From: Nakaseomyces glabratus
Lineage: Eukaryota; Ascomycota; Saccharomycetes; Saccharomycetales; Saccharomycetaceae
Direction: 5' to 3'
Assembly (NCBI RefSeq): GCF_010111755.1
Contig: NC_088956.1
Span: 1-64,000 of the forward strand
DNA: 64,000 nt
The translations under genes and the position numbers were made by a program. The notes under the pieces are model-generated. The model did no database searches and had not been told where the DNA came from. It saw only the letters and a list, made by a program, of their open reading frames with translations. Positions 20,301 to 27,873 of this stretch are shown piece after piece (position 1 is the first letter of the stretch; each line of letters opens with the position of its first letter).

Positions 20301-23300
20301 TGACCACGCTGCCGTCGGAGTTGGTGACGACGGTTGTTCTGTCGTGGCCGTCATCGGATGGGGATGGGTAGGTCGTCACGATGGTGGTAGGCTTGCCGTC
20401 GGAGTCCGTGGTGGTGATGTGGGAGATGATGTCAGTCTCGGAGCTGCCGTCGGAGTTGGTGACCACGGTGGTGTCCACAGAACCGGTTGGGCTTGGGACA
20501 GTGGTGACGATGGTGGTAGGCTTGCCGTTGGAGTCCGTGGTGGTGATGTGGGAGACGATGTCTGTGACCACGCTGCCGTCGGAGTTGGTGACGACGGTTG
20601 TTCTGTCGTGGCCGTCATCGGATGGGGATGGGTAGGTCGTCACGATGGTGGTAGGCTTGCCGTCGGAGTCCGTGGTGGTGATGTGGGAGATGATGTCAGT
20701 CTCGGAGCTGCCGTCGGAGTTGGTGACCACGGTGGTGTCCACAGAACCGGTTGGGCTTGGGACAGTGGTGACGATGGTGGTAGGCTTGCCGTTGGAGTCG
20801 GTGGTGGTGATGTGGGAGACGATGTCTGTGACCACGCTGCCGTCGGAGTTGGTGACGACGGTTGTTCTGTCGTGGCCGTCATCGGATGGGGATGGGTAGG
20901 TCGTCACGATGGTGGTAGGCTTGCCGTTGGAGTCCGTGGTGGTGATGTGGGAGACGATGTCTGTGACCACGCTGCCGTCGGAGTTGGTGACGACGGTTGT
21001 TCTGTCGTGGCCGTCATCGGATGGGGATGGGTAGGTCGTCACGATGGTGGTAGGCTTGCCGTCGGAGTCCGTGGTGGTGATGTGGGAGATGATGTCAGTC
21101 TCGGAGCTGCCGTCGGAGTTGGTGACCACGGTGGTGTCCACAGAACCGGTTGGGCTTGGGACAGTGGTGACGATGGTGGTAGGCTTGCCGTTGGAGTCGG
21201 TGGTGGTGATGTGGGAGACGATGTCTGTGACCACGCTGCCGTCGGAGTTGGTGACGACGGTTGTTCTGTCGTGGCCGTCATCGGATGGGGATGGGTAGGT
21301 CGTCACGATGGTGGTAGGCTTGCCGTCGGAGTCCGTGGTGGTGATGTGGGAGATGATGTCAGTCTCGGAGCTGCCGTCGGAGTTGGTGACCACGGTGGTG
21401 TCCACAGAACCGGTTGGGCTTGGGACAGTGGTGACGATGGTGGTAGGCTTGCCGTTGGAGTCGGTGGTGGTGATGTGGGAGACGATGTCTGTGACCACGC
21501 TGCCGTCGGAGTTGGTGACGACGGTTGTTCTGTCGTGGCCGTCATCGGATGGGGATGGGTAGGTCGTCACGATGGTGGTAGGCTTGCCGTCGGAGTCCGT
21601 GGTGGTGATGTGGGAGATGATGTCAGTCTCGGAGCTGCCGTCGGAGTTGGTGACCACGGTGGTGTCCACAGAACCGGTTGGGCTTGGGACAGTGGTGACG
21701 ATGGTGGTAGGCTTGCCGTTGGAGTCGGTGGTGGTGATGTGGGAGACGATGTCTGTGACCACGCTGCCGTCGGAGTTGGTGACGACGGTTGTTCTGTCGT
21801 GGCCGTCATCGGATGGGGATGGGTAGGTCGTCACGATGGTGGTAGGCTTGCCGTTGGAGTCCGTGGTGGTGATGTGGGAGACGATGTCTGTGACCACGCT
21901 GCCGTCGGAGTTGGTGACGACGGTTGTTCTGTCGTGGCCGTCATCGGATGGGGATGGGTAGGTCGTCACGATGGTGGTAGGCTTGCCGTCGGAGTCCGTG
22001 GTGGTGATGTGGGAGATGATGTCAGTCTCGGAGCTGCCGTCGGAGTTGGTGACCACGGTGGTGTCCACAGAACCGGTTGGGCTTGGGACAGTGGTGACGA
22101 TGGTGGTAGGCTTGCCGTTGGAGTCGGTGGTGGTGATGTGGGAGACGATGTCTGTGACCACGCTGCCGTCGGAGTTGGTGACGACGGTTGTTCTGTCGTG
22201 GCCGTCATCGGATGGGGATGGGTAGGTCGTCACGATGGTGGTAGGCTTGCCGTCGGAGTCCGTGGTGGTGATGTGGGAGATGATGTCAGTCTCGGAGCTG
22301 CCGTCGGAGTTGGTGACCACGGTGGTGTCCACAGAACCGGTTGGGCTTGGGACAGTGGTGACGATGGTGGTAGGCTTGCCGTTGGAGTCGGTGGTGGTGA
22401 TGTGGGAGACGATGTCTGTGACCACGCTGCCGTCGGAGTTGGTGACGACGGTTGTTCTGTCGTGGCCGTCATCGGATGGGGATGGGTAGGTCGTCACGAT
22501 GGTGGTAGGCTTGCCGTCGGAGTCCGTGGTGGTGATGTGGGAGATGATGTCAGTCTCGGAGCTGCCGTCGGAGTTGGTGACCACGGTGGTGTCCACAGAA
22601 CCGGTTGGGCTTGGGACAGTGGTGACGATGGTGGTAGGCTTGCCGTTGGAGTCGGTGGTGGTGATGTGGGAGACGATGTCTGTGACCACGCTGCCGTCGG
22701 AGTTGGTGACGACGGTTGTTCTGTCGTGGCCGTCATCGGATGGGGATGGGTAGGTCGTCACGATGGTGGTAGGCTTGCCGTCGGAGTCCGTGGTGGTGAT
22801 GTGGGAGATGATGTCAGTCTCGGAGCTGCCGTCGGAGTTGGTGACCACGGTGGTGTCCACAGAACCGGTTGGGCTTGGGACAGTGGTGACGATGGTGGTA
22901 GGCTTGCCGTTGGAGTCGGTGGTGGTGATGTGGGAGACGATGTCTGTGACCACGCTGCCGTCGGAGTTGGTGACGACGGTTGTTCTGTCGTGGCCGTCAT
23001 CGGATGGGGATGGGTAGGTCGTCACGATGGTGGTAGGCTTGCCGTCGGAGTCCGTGGTGGTGATGTGGGAGATGATGTCAGTCTCGGAGCTGCCGTCGGA
23101 GTTGGTGACCACGGTGGTGTCCACAGAACCGGTTGGGCTTGGGACAGTGGTGACGATGGTGGTAGGCTTGCCGTTGGAGTCGGTGGTGGTGATGTGGGAG
23201 ACGATGTCTGTGACCACGCTGCCGTCGGAGTTGGTGACGACGGTTGTTCTGTCGTGGCCGTCATCGGATGGGGATGGGTAGGTCGTCACGATGGTGGTAG

Positions 23301-26300
23301 GCTTGCCGTCGGAGTCCGTGGTGGTGATGTGGGAGATGATGTCAGTCTCGGAGCTGCCGTCGGAGTTGGTGACCACGGTGGTGTCCACAGAACCGGTTGG
23401 GCTTGGGACAGTGGTGACGATGGTGGTAGGCTTGCCGTTGGAGTCGGTGGTGGTGATGTGGGAGACGATGTCTGTGACCACGCTGCCGTCGGAGTTGGTG
23501 ACGACGGTTGTTCTGTCGTGGCCGTCATCGGATGGGGATGGGTAGGTCGTCACGATGGTGGTAGGCTTGCCGTCGGAGTCCGTGGTGGTGATGTGGGAGA
23601 TGATGTCAGTCTCGGAGCTGCCGTCGGAGTTGGTGACCACGGTGGTGTCCACAGAACCGGTTGGGCTTGGGACAGTGGTGACGATGGTGGTAGGCTTGCC
23701 GTTGGAGTCGGTGGTGGTGATGTGGGAGACGATGTCTGTGACCACGCTGCCGTCGGAGTTGGTGACGACGGTTGTTCTGTCGTGGCCGTCATCGGATGGG
23801 GATGGGTAGGTCGTCACGATGGTGGTAGGCTTGCCGTCGGAGTCCGTGGTGGTGATGTGGGAGATGATGTCAGTCTCGGAGCTGCCGTCGGAGTTGGTGA
23901 CCACGGTGGTGTCCACAGAACCGGTTGGGCTTGGGACAGTGGTGACGATGGTGGTAGGCTTGCCGTTGGAGTCGGTGGTGGTGATGTGGGAGACGATGTC
24001 TGTGACCACGCTGCCGTCGGAGTTGGTGACGACGGTTGTTCTGTCGTGGCCGTCATCGGATGGGGATGGGTAGGTCGTCACGATGGTGGTAGGCTTGCCG
24101 TTGGAGTCCGTGGTGGTGATGTGGGAGACGATGTCTGTGACCACGCTGCCGTCGGAGTTGGTGACGACGGTTGTTCTGTCGTGGCCGTCATCGGATGGGG
24201 ATGGGTAGGTCGTCACGATGGTGGTAGGCTTGCCGTCGGAGTCCGTGGTGGTGATGTGGGAGATGATGTCAGTCTCGGAGCTGCCGTCGGAGTTGGTGAC
24301 CACGGTGGTGTCCACAGAACCGGTTGGGCTTGGGACAGTGGTGACGATGGTGGTAGGCTTGCCGTTGGAGTCGGTGGTGGTGATGTGGGAGACGATGTCT
24401 GTGACCACGCTGCCGTCGGAGTTGGTGACGACGGTTGTTCTGTCGTGGCCGTCATCGGATGGGGATGGGTAGGTCGTCACGATGGTGGTAGGCTTGCCGT
24501 CGGAGTCCGTGGTGGTGATGTGGGAGATGATGTCAGTCTCGGAGCTGCCGTCGGAGTTGGTGACCACGGTGGTGTCCACAGAACCGGTTGGGCTTGGGAC
24601 AGTGGTGACGATGGTGGTAGGCTTGCCGTTGGAGTCGGTGGTGGTGATGTGGGAGACGATGTCTGTGACCACGCTGCCGTCGGAGTTGGTGACGACGGTT
24701 GTTCTGTCGTGGCCGTCATCGGATGGGGATGGGTAGGTCGTCACGATGGTGGTAGGCTTGCCGTCGGAGTCCGTGGTGGTGATGTGGGAGATGATGTCAG
24801 TCTCGGAGCTGCCGTCGGAGTTGGTGACCACGGTGGTGTCCACAGAACCGGTTGGGCTTGGGACAGTGGTGACGATGGTGGTAGGCTTGCCGTTGGAGTC
24901 GGTGGTGGTGATGTGGGAGACGATGTCTGTGACCACGCTGCCGTCGGAGTTGGTGACGACGGTTGTTCTGTCGTGGCCGTCATCGGATGGGGATGGGTAG
25001 GTCGTCACGATGGTGGTAGGCTTGCCGTCGGAGTCCGTGGTGGTGATGTGGGAGATGATGTCAGTCTCGGAGCTGCCGTCGGAGTTGGTGACCACGGTGG
25101 TGTCCACAGAACCGGTTGGGCTTGGGACAGTGGTGACGATGGTGGTAGGCTTGCCGTTGGAGTCGGTGGTGGTGATGTGGGAGACGATGTCTGTGACCAC
25201 GCTGCCGTCGGAGTTGGTGACGACGGTTGTTCTGTCGTGGCCGTCATCGGATGGGGATGGGTAGGTCGTCACGATGGTGGTAGGCTTGCCGTCGGAGTCC
25301 GTGGTGGTGATGTGGGAGATGATGTCAGTCTCGGAGCTGCCGTCGGAGTTGGTGACCACGGTGGTGTCCACAGAACCGGTTGGGCTTGGGACAGTGGTGA
25401 CGATGGTGGTAGGCTTGCCGTTGGAGTCGGTGGTGGTGATGTGGGAGACGATGTCTGTGACCACGCTGCCGTCGGAGTTGGTGACGACGGTTGTTCTGTC
25501 GTGGCCGTCATCGGATGGGGATGGGTAGGTCGTCACGATGGTGGTAGGCTTGCCGTCGGAGTCCGTGGTGGTGATGTGGGAGATGATGTCAGTCTCGGAG
25601 CTGCCGTCGGAGTTGGTGACCACGGTGGTGTCCACAGAACCGGTTGGGCTTGGGACAGTGGTGACGATGGTGGTAGGCTTGCCGTTGGAGTCGGTGGTGG
25701 TGATGTGGGAGACGATGTCTGTGACCACGCTGCCGTCGGAGTTGGTGACGACGGTTGTTCTGTCGTGGCCGTCATCGGATGGGGATGGGTAGGTCGTCAC
25801 GATGGTGGTAGGCTTGCCGTCGGAGTCCGTGGTGGTGATGTGGGAGATGATGTCAGTCTCGGAGCTGCCGTCGGAGTTGGTGACCACGGTGGTGTCCACA
25901 GAACCGGTTGGGCTTGGGACAGTGGTGACGATGGTGGTAGGCTTGCCGTTGGAGTCGGTGGTGGTGATGTGGGAGACGATGTCTGTGACCACGCTGCCGT
26001 CGGAGTTGGTGACGACGGTTGTTCTGTCGTGGCCGTCATCGGATGGGGATGGGTAGGTCGTCACGATGGTGGTAGGCTTGCCGTCGGAGTCCGTGGTGGT
26101 GATGTGGGAGATGATGTCAGTCTCGGAGCTGCCGTCGGAGTTGGTGACCACGGTGGTGTCCACAGAACCGGTTGGGCTTGGGACAGTGGTGACGATGGTG
26201 GTAGGCTTGCCGTTGGAGTCGGTGGTGGTGATGTGGGAGACGATGTCTGTGACCACGCTGCCGTCGGAGTTGGTGACGACGGTTGTTCTGTCGTGGCCGT

Positions 26301-27873
26301 CATCGGATGGGGATGGGTAGGTCGTCACGATGGTGGTAGGCTTGCCGTCGGAGTCCGTGGTGGTGATGTGGGAGATGATGTCAGTCTCGGAGCTGCCGTC
26401 GGAGTTGGTGACCACGGTGGTTATATCTGATGTTACCTTGTCTGTATTTATTTCAGAACTTACAGATGTACTATTGTTCCATTTTGTTGATGTATTCGAT
26501 TCTGATGTAATCCCTGTGTTGTTGTTAGACTGAATGGATGTTATGGTAGTTTTACTGCCGTCACTATTTGTGATTGTAATAGTTTCTGTTATAATGGTAG
26601 GTTGGGTTTGCTTTTCGGTGATAGTAGTATAAAATGTAATCGGAGATCCATTTACGTCAAACCCAGTCACCCTGCTAATTATATCTGTTTCAGTTGTTTT
26701 ACTGTTTGATTTGGTGATGGTATAAACAACTGGGGGAGTGTATATTGTTGAAGTACCAATCTCTGGCAAATGATCACTATTATATGTTGAATAAAAGGAA
26801 ATAGTCTCTGAGAAGCCTAAATCATTAGTGGTTTCATATGGTTCGGGGACCTTGAATGTGTATAGCGGAATTTCAACGCATGGTCTACATATTGATGGAG
26901 CTGAATTAGGTGGACTGCCATTATATCTAAAAAAGTTGTTTTTATAATGTTTTCCCTGGATGTAATTGTCAGCAACGATTTCAAAAAGGGTATCATTATA
27001 ACCTTTACCAACAGGGATAGTAAAGCTTAGCAAGCCGATGTAACCAGTAGTAAATGTTAAAATACCAGTTAAGTAACTGTATTCAAACTTCTTGATTGGG
27101 AAATCAGGGAACAAAAAGCCATTTCCATTTCCAAATCCTGATACAGGCATATTTTGACCGTTACTCACCGCCAAAACAGAGGTCGGATCTGATAAATAGA
27201 TAGATTGCTGTGAAACGTCGAGGTCTTTGATGTTGAATACAGAATTCTCACCAACAGTAACACATCCAACGCCCTCAATTGGATTTTTTAAGTTAAATGT
27301 CGTATTAGCCAAACAAATTGTGCCTGTGTTGTACCAGTTATCGGCGTTATTACCGATTTTCAAAATTTGAGGAGTGTTTGCGTCAGTACCTTTGGAGTAG
27401 ATGAATCCGGTGTTTGTCACAGACTTCGCAGAAATGTCAAACTTACTTCCTTTGCTTGATGTGAACATAATATCTCCGGTATTTGTAAAGCTACCGTCAT
27501 TAATCTTCCATACACCAACAGAAGTACTCTTCCTATCATCGACAACAATTGTACCGTCATTTTCGAAAACAAAATCAACAAATAAAGCGTGGCTAGATGA
27601 AATTTCAATCCCTTTCAAATTGTTGTTAATATAGTAAAGAGCACCCCCTTTTTGGACTCTAACTTTCTGATACATGGGTACAGTATTCATATCCTGAAAT
27701 GCTAAATAGGCACCTCCTAAAACGATATAACCGTCATCATACCCAGTAGGGTTGTTACCATAAAGTATTGTGTTACTCTGGATTACAGCCTGAGCAGTAA
27801 CAACGCTAGTAAAATAAAGCAAATGGAGAAGCCAAGCATATGATTTCATAAATGGTGGCTTTTTTCTCATCAT
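14380..27873 (-). CDS. Giant Awp-type (Hyphal_reg_CWP/Hyr1-like) GPI cell wall adhesin
   Basis: A 4497-residue predicted GPI-anchored wall protein. It starts with two consecutive ATG codons and a signal peptide ending near SVVTAQA (about residue 28). Residues about 29-350 are rich in short Asn/Gly beta-strand motifs (NTGTICLANTTF, GVGCVTVGEN, CRPCVEIP), resembling the Hyr1/Iff N-domain and the beta-helix of Awp proteins. A degenerate repeat (TETDIISRVTGFDVNGSP) near residue 400 precedes the main Ser/Thr-rich array from about 482 to 4390. A short Ser-rich tail and a C-terminal hydrophobic stretch (LLVVIALVVNLF) form the GPI signal. It should be covalently linked to wall glucan and contribute to adhesion or biofilm; its ligand is unknown. 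It is transcribed toward the telomere, tandem to the EPA-type gene. AWP2 is a plausible identity but I cannot confirm it. Array length may be affected by assembly. Confidence 0.88.
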   Translation of the reverse strand: MMRKKPPFMKSYAWLLHLLYFTSVVTAQAVIQSNTILYGNNPTGYDDGYIVLGGAYLAFQDMNTVPMYQKVRVQKGGALYYINNNLKGIEISSSHALFVDFVFENDGTIVVDDRKSTSVGVWKINDGSFTNTGDIMFTSSKGSKFDISAKSVTNTGFIYSKGTDANTPQILKIGNNADNWYNTGTICLANTTFNLKNPIEGVGCVTVGENSVFNIKDLDVSQQSIYLSDPTSVLAVSNGQNMPVSGFGNGNGFLFPDFPIKKFEYSYLTGILTFTTGYIGLLSFTIPVGKGYNDTLFEIVADNYIQGKHYKNNFFRYNGSPPNSAPSICRPCVEIPLYTFKVPEPYETTNDLGFSETISFYSTYNSDHLPEIGTSTIYTPPVVYTITKSNSKTTETDIISRVTGFDVNGSPITFYTTITEKQTQPTIITETITITNSDGSKTTITSIQSNNNTGITSESNTSTKWNNSTSVSSEINTDKVTSDITTVVTNSDGSSETDIISHITTTDSDGKPTTIVTTYPSPSDDGHDRTTVVTNSDGSVVTDIVSHITTTDSNGKPTTIVTTVPSPTGSVDTTVVTNSDGSSETDIISHITTTDSDGKPTTIVTTYPSPSDDGHDRTTVVTNSDGSVVTDIVSHITTTDSNGKPTTIVTTVPSPTGSVDTTVVTNSDGSSETDIISHITTTDSDGKPTTIVTTYPSPSDDGHDRTTVVTNSDGSVVTDIVSHITTTDSNGKPTTIVTTVPSPTGSVDTTVVTNSDGSSETDIISHITTTDSDGKPTTIVTTYPSPSDDGHDRTTVVTNSDGSVVTDIVSHITTTDSNGKPTTIVTTVPSPTGSVDTTVVTNSDGSSETDIISHITTTDSDGKPTTIVTTYPSPSDDGHDRTTVVTNSDGSVVTDIVSHITTTDSNGKPTTIVTTVPSPTGSVDTTVVTNSDGSSETDIISHITTTDSDGKPTTIVTTYPSPSDDGHDRTTVVTNSDGSVVTDIVSHITTTDSNGKPTTIVTTVPSPTGSVDTTVVTNSDGSSETDIISHITTTDSDGKPTTIVTTYPSPSDDGHDRTTVVTNSDGSVVTDIVSHITTTDSNGKPTTIVTTVPSPTGSVDTTVVTNSDGSSETDIISHITTTDSDGKPTTIVTTYPSPSDDGHDRTTVVTNSDGSVVTDIVSHITTTDSNGKPTTIVTTVPSPTGSVDTTVVTNSDGSSETDIISHITTTDSDGKPTTIVTTYPSPSDDGHDRTTVVTNSDGSVVTDIVSHITTTDSNGKPTTIVTTYPSPSDDGHDRTTVVTNSDGSVVTDIVSHITTTDSNGKPTTIVTTVPSPTGSVDTTVVTNSDGSSETDIISHITTTDSDGKPTTIVTTYPSPSDDGHDRTTVVTNSDGSVVTDIVSHITTTDSNGKPTTIVTTVPSPTGSVDTTVVTNSDGSSETDIISHITTTDSDGKPTTIVTTYPSPSDDGHDRTTVVTNSDGSVVTDIVSHITTTDSNGKPTTIVTTVPSPTGSVDTTVVTNSDGSSETDIISHITTTDSDGKPTTIVTTYPSPSDDGHDRTTVVTNSDGSVVTDIVSHITTTDSNGKPTTIVTTVPSPTGSVDTTVVTNSDGSSETDIISHITTTDSDGKPTTIVTTYPSPSDDGHDRTTVVTNSDGSVVTDIVSHITTTDSNGKPTTIVTTVPSPTGSVDTTVVTNSDGSSETDIISHITTTDSDGKPTTIVTTYPSPSDDGHDRTTVVTNSDGSVVTDIVSHITTTDSNGKPTTIVTTVPSPTGSVDTTVVTNSDGSSETDIISHITTTDSDGKPTTIVTTYPSPSDDGHDRTTVVTNSDGSVVTDIVSHITTTDSNGKPTTIVTTVPSPTGSVDTTVVTNSDGSSETDIISHITTTDSDGKPTTIVTTYPSPSDDGHDRTTVVTNSDGSVVTDIVSHITTTDSNGKPTTIVTTVPSPTGSVDTTVVTNSDGSSETDIISHITTTDSDGKPTTIVTTYPSPSDDGHDRTTVVTNSDGSVVTDIVSHITTTDSNGKPTTIVTTYPSPSDDGHDRTTVVTNSDGSVVTDIVSHITTTDSNGKPTTIVTTVPSPTGSVDTTVVTNSDGSSETDIISHITTTDSDGKPTTIVTTYPSPSDDGHDRTTVVTNSDGSVVTDIVSHITTTDSNGKPTTIVTTVPSPTGSVDTTVVTNSDGSSETDIISHITTTDSDGKPTTIVTTYPSPSDDGHDRTTVVTNSDGSVVTDIVSHITTTDSNGKPTTIVTTVPSPTGSVDTTVVTNSDGSSETDIISHITTTDSDGKPTTIVTTYPSPSDDGHDRTTVVTNSDGSVVTDIVSHITTTDSNGKPTTIVTTYPSPSDDGHDRTTVVTNSDGSVVTDIVSHITTTDSNGKPTTIVTTVPSPTGSVDTTVVTNSDGSSETDIISHITTTDSDGKPTTIVTTYPSPSDDGHDRTTVVTNSDGSVVTDIVSHITTTDSNGKPTTIVTTVPSPTGSVDTTVVTNSDGSSETDIISHITTTDSDGKPTTIVTTYPSPSDDGHDRTTVVTNSDGSVVTDIVSHITTTDSNGKPTTIVTTVPSPTGSVDTTVVTNSDGSSETDIISHITTTDSDGKPTTIVTTYPSPSDDGHDRTTVVTNSDGSVVTDIVSHITTTDSNGKPTTIVTTVPSPTGSVDTTVVTNSDGSSETDIISHITTTDSDGKPTTIVTTYPSPSDDGHDRTTVVTNSDGSVVTDIVSHITTTDSNGKPTTIVTTVPSPTGSVDTTVVTNSDGSSETDIISHITTTDSDGKPTTIVTTYPSPSDDGHDRTTVVTNSDGSVVTDIVSHITTTDSNGKPTTIVTTVPSPTGSVDTTVVTNSDGSSETDIISHITTTDSDGKPTTIVTTYPSPSDDGHDRTTVVTNSDGSVVTDIVSHITTTDSNGKPTTIVTTVPSPTGSVDTTVVTNSDGSSETDIISHITTTDSDGKPTTIVTTYPSPSDDGHDRTTVVTNSDGSVVTDIVSHITTTDSNGKPTTIVTTVPSPTGSVDTTVVTNSDGSSETDIISHITTTDSDGKPTTIVTTYPSPSDDGHDRTTVVTNSDGSVVTDIVSHITTTDSNGKPTTIVTTVPSPTGSVDTTVVTNSDGSSETDIISHITTTDSDGKPTTIVTTYPSPSDDGHDRTTVVTNSDGSVVTDIVSHITTTDSNGKPTTIVTTVPSPTGSVDTTVVTNSDGSSETDIISHITTTDSDGKPTTIVTTYPSPSDDGHDRTTVVTNSDGSVVTDIVSHITTTDSNGKPTTIVTTVPSPTGSVDTTVVTNSDGSSETDIISHITTTDSDGKPTTIVTTYPSPSDDGHDRTTVVTNSDGSVVTDIVSHITTTDSNGKPTTIVTTVPSPTGSVDTTVVTNSDGSSETDIISHITTTDSDGKPTTIVTTYPSPSDDGHDRTTVVTNSDGSVVTDIVSHITTTDSNGKPTTIVTTVPSPTGSVDTTVVTNSDGSSETDIISHITTTDSDGKPTTIVTTYPSPSDDGHDRTTVVTNSDGSVVTDIVSHITTTDSNGKPTTIVTTVPSPTGSVDTTVVTNSDGSSETDIISHITTTDSDGKPTTIVTTYPSPSDDGHDRTTVVTNSDGSVVTDIVSHITTTDSNGKPTTIVTTVPSPTGSVDTTVVTNSDGSSETDIISHITTTDSDGKPTTIVTTYPSPSDDGHDRTTVVTNSDGSVVTDIVSHITTTDSNGKPTTIVTTVPSPTGSVDTTVVTNSDGSSETDIISHITTTDSDGKPTTIVTTYPSPSDDGHDRTTVVTNSDGSVVTDIVSHITTTDSNGKPTTIVTTVPSPTGSVDTTVVTNSDGSSETDIISHITTTDSDGKPTTIVTTYPSPSDDGHDRTTVVTNSDGSVVTDIVSHITTTDSNGKPTTIVTTVPSPTGSVDTTVVTNSDGSSETDIISHITTTDSDGKPTTIVTTYPSPSDDGHDRTTVVTNSDGSVVTDIVSHITTTDSNGKPTTIVTTVPSPTGSVDTTVVTNSDGSSETDIISHITTTDSDGKPTTIVTTYPSPSDDGHDRTTVVTNSDGSVVTDIVSHITTTDSNGKPTTIVTTVPSPTGSVDTTVVTNSDGSSETDIISHITTTDSDGKPTTIVTTYPSPSDDGHDRTTVVTNSDGSVVTDIVSHITTTDSNGKPTTIVTTVPCTTPADYTTVLTNSDGSVVTDIVSHITTTDSNGKPTTIVTTVPCTTPADYTTVLTNSDGSVVTDIVSHITTTDSNGKPTTIVTTVPCTTPADYTTVLTNSDGSVVTDIVSHITTTDSNGKPTTIVTTVPCTTPADYTTVLTNSDGSVVTDIVSHITTTDSNGKPTTIVTTVPCTTPADYTTVLTNSDGSVVTDIVSHITTTDSNGKPTTIVTTVPCTTPADYTTVLTNSDGSVVTDIVSHITTTDSNGKPTTIVTTAVCELCHESNLSHHSKSAIENSFDYSIATSIMSRSSVSQQLPSSSVHFSSSHATATFSRPSSIVSFDNINNLSVSETAEVYHGSGTCLRMSLYSKLLVVIALVVNLFML
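14709..15484 (-). repeat. Six tandem 129-bp units (CTTPADYTTVLTNSDG type)
   Basis: At the 3' end of the Awp-type gene six 43-codon units repeat with essentially identical DNA. Each carries the spacer VPCTTPADY and the core TDIVSHITTTDSNGKP. Two copies of the same unit occur inside the EPA-type gene at about 5340-5590, linking the two loci. Confidence 0.92.
15485..26431 (-). repeat. Main minisatellite: 39 near-identical 264-bp units
   Basis: A composite 88-codon unit combines a 43-codon half (VPSPTGSVD spacer, SSETDIISHI core) and a 45-codon half (YPSPSDDGHDR spacer, SVVTDIVSHI core). It repeats 39 times with exact 264-bp spacing. The phase is broken three times by one extra 135-bp half-unit (around 20.9, 21.85 and 24.1 kb). 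Copies look identical over most of the array; the visible variant is TTGGAGTCCGTGG in place of TTGGAGTCGGTGG. The + strand is strongly G/T-rich. Confidence 0.95.

Noticed and set aside
14758..26430. 3890-codon open frame on the + strand opposite the Awp-type repeats, and dozens of 80-84 codon frames at 264-bp spacing
   Set aside because: Shadows of the homogeneous array, repeated once per unit and confined to it; none extends into unique sequence in a meaningful way.
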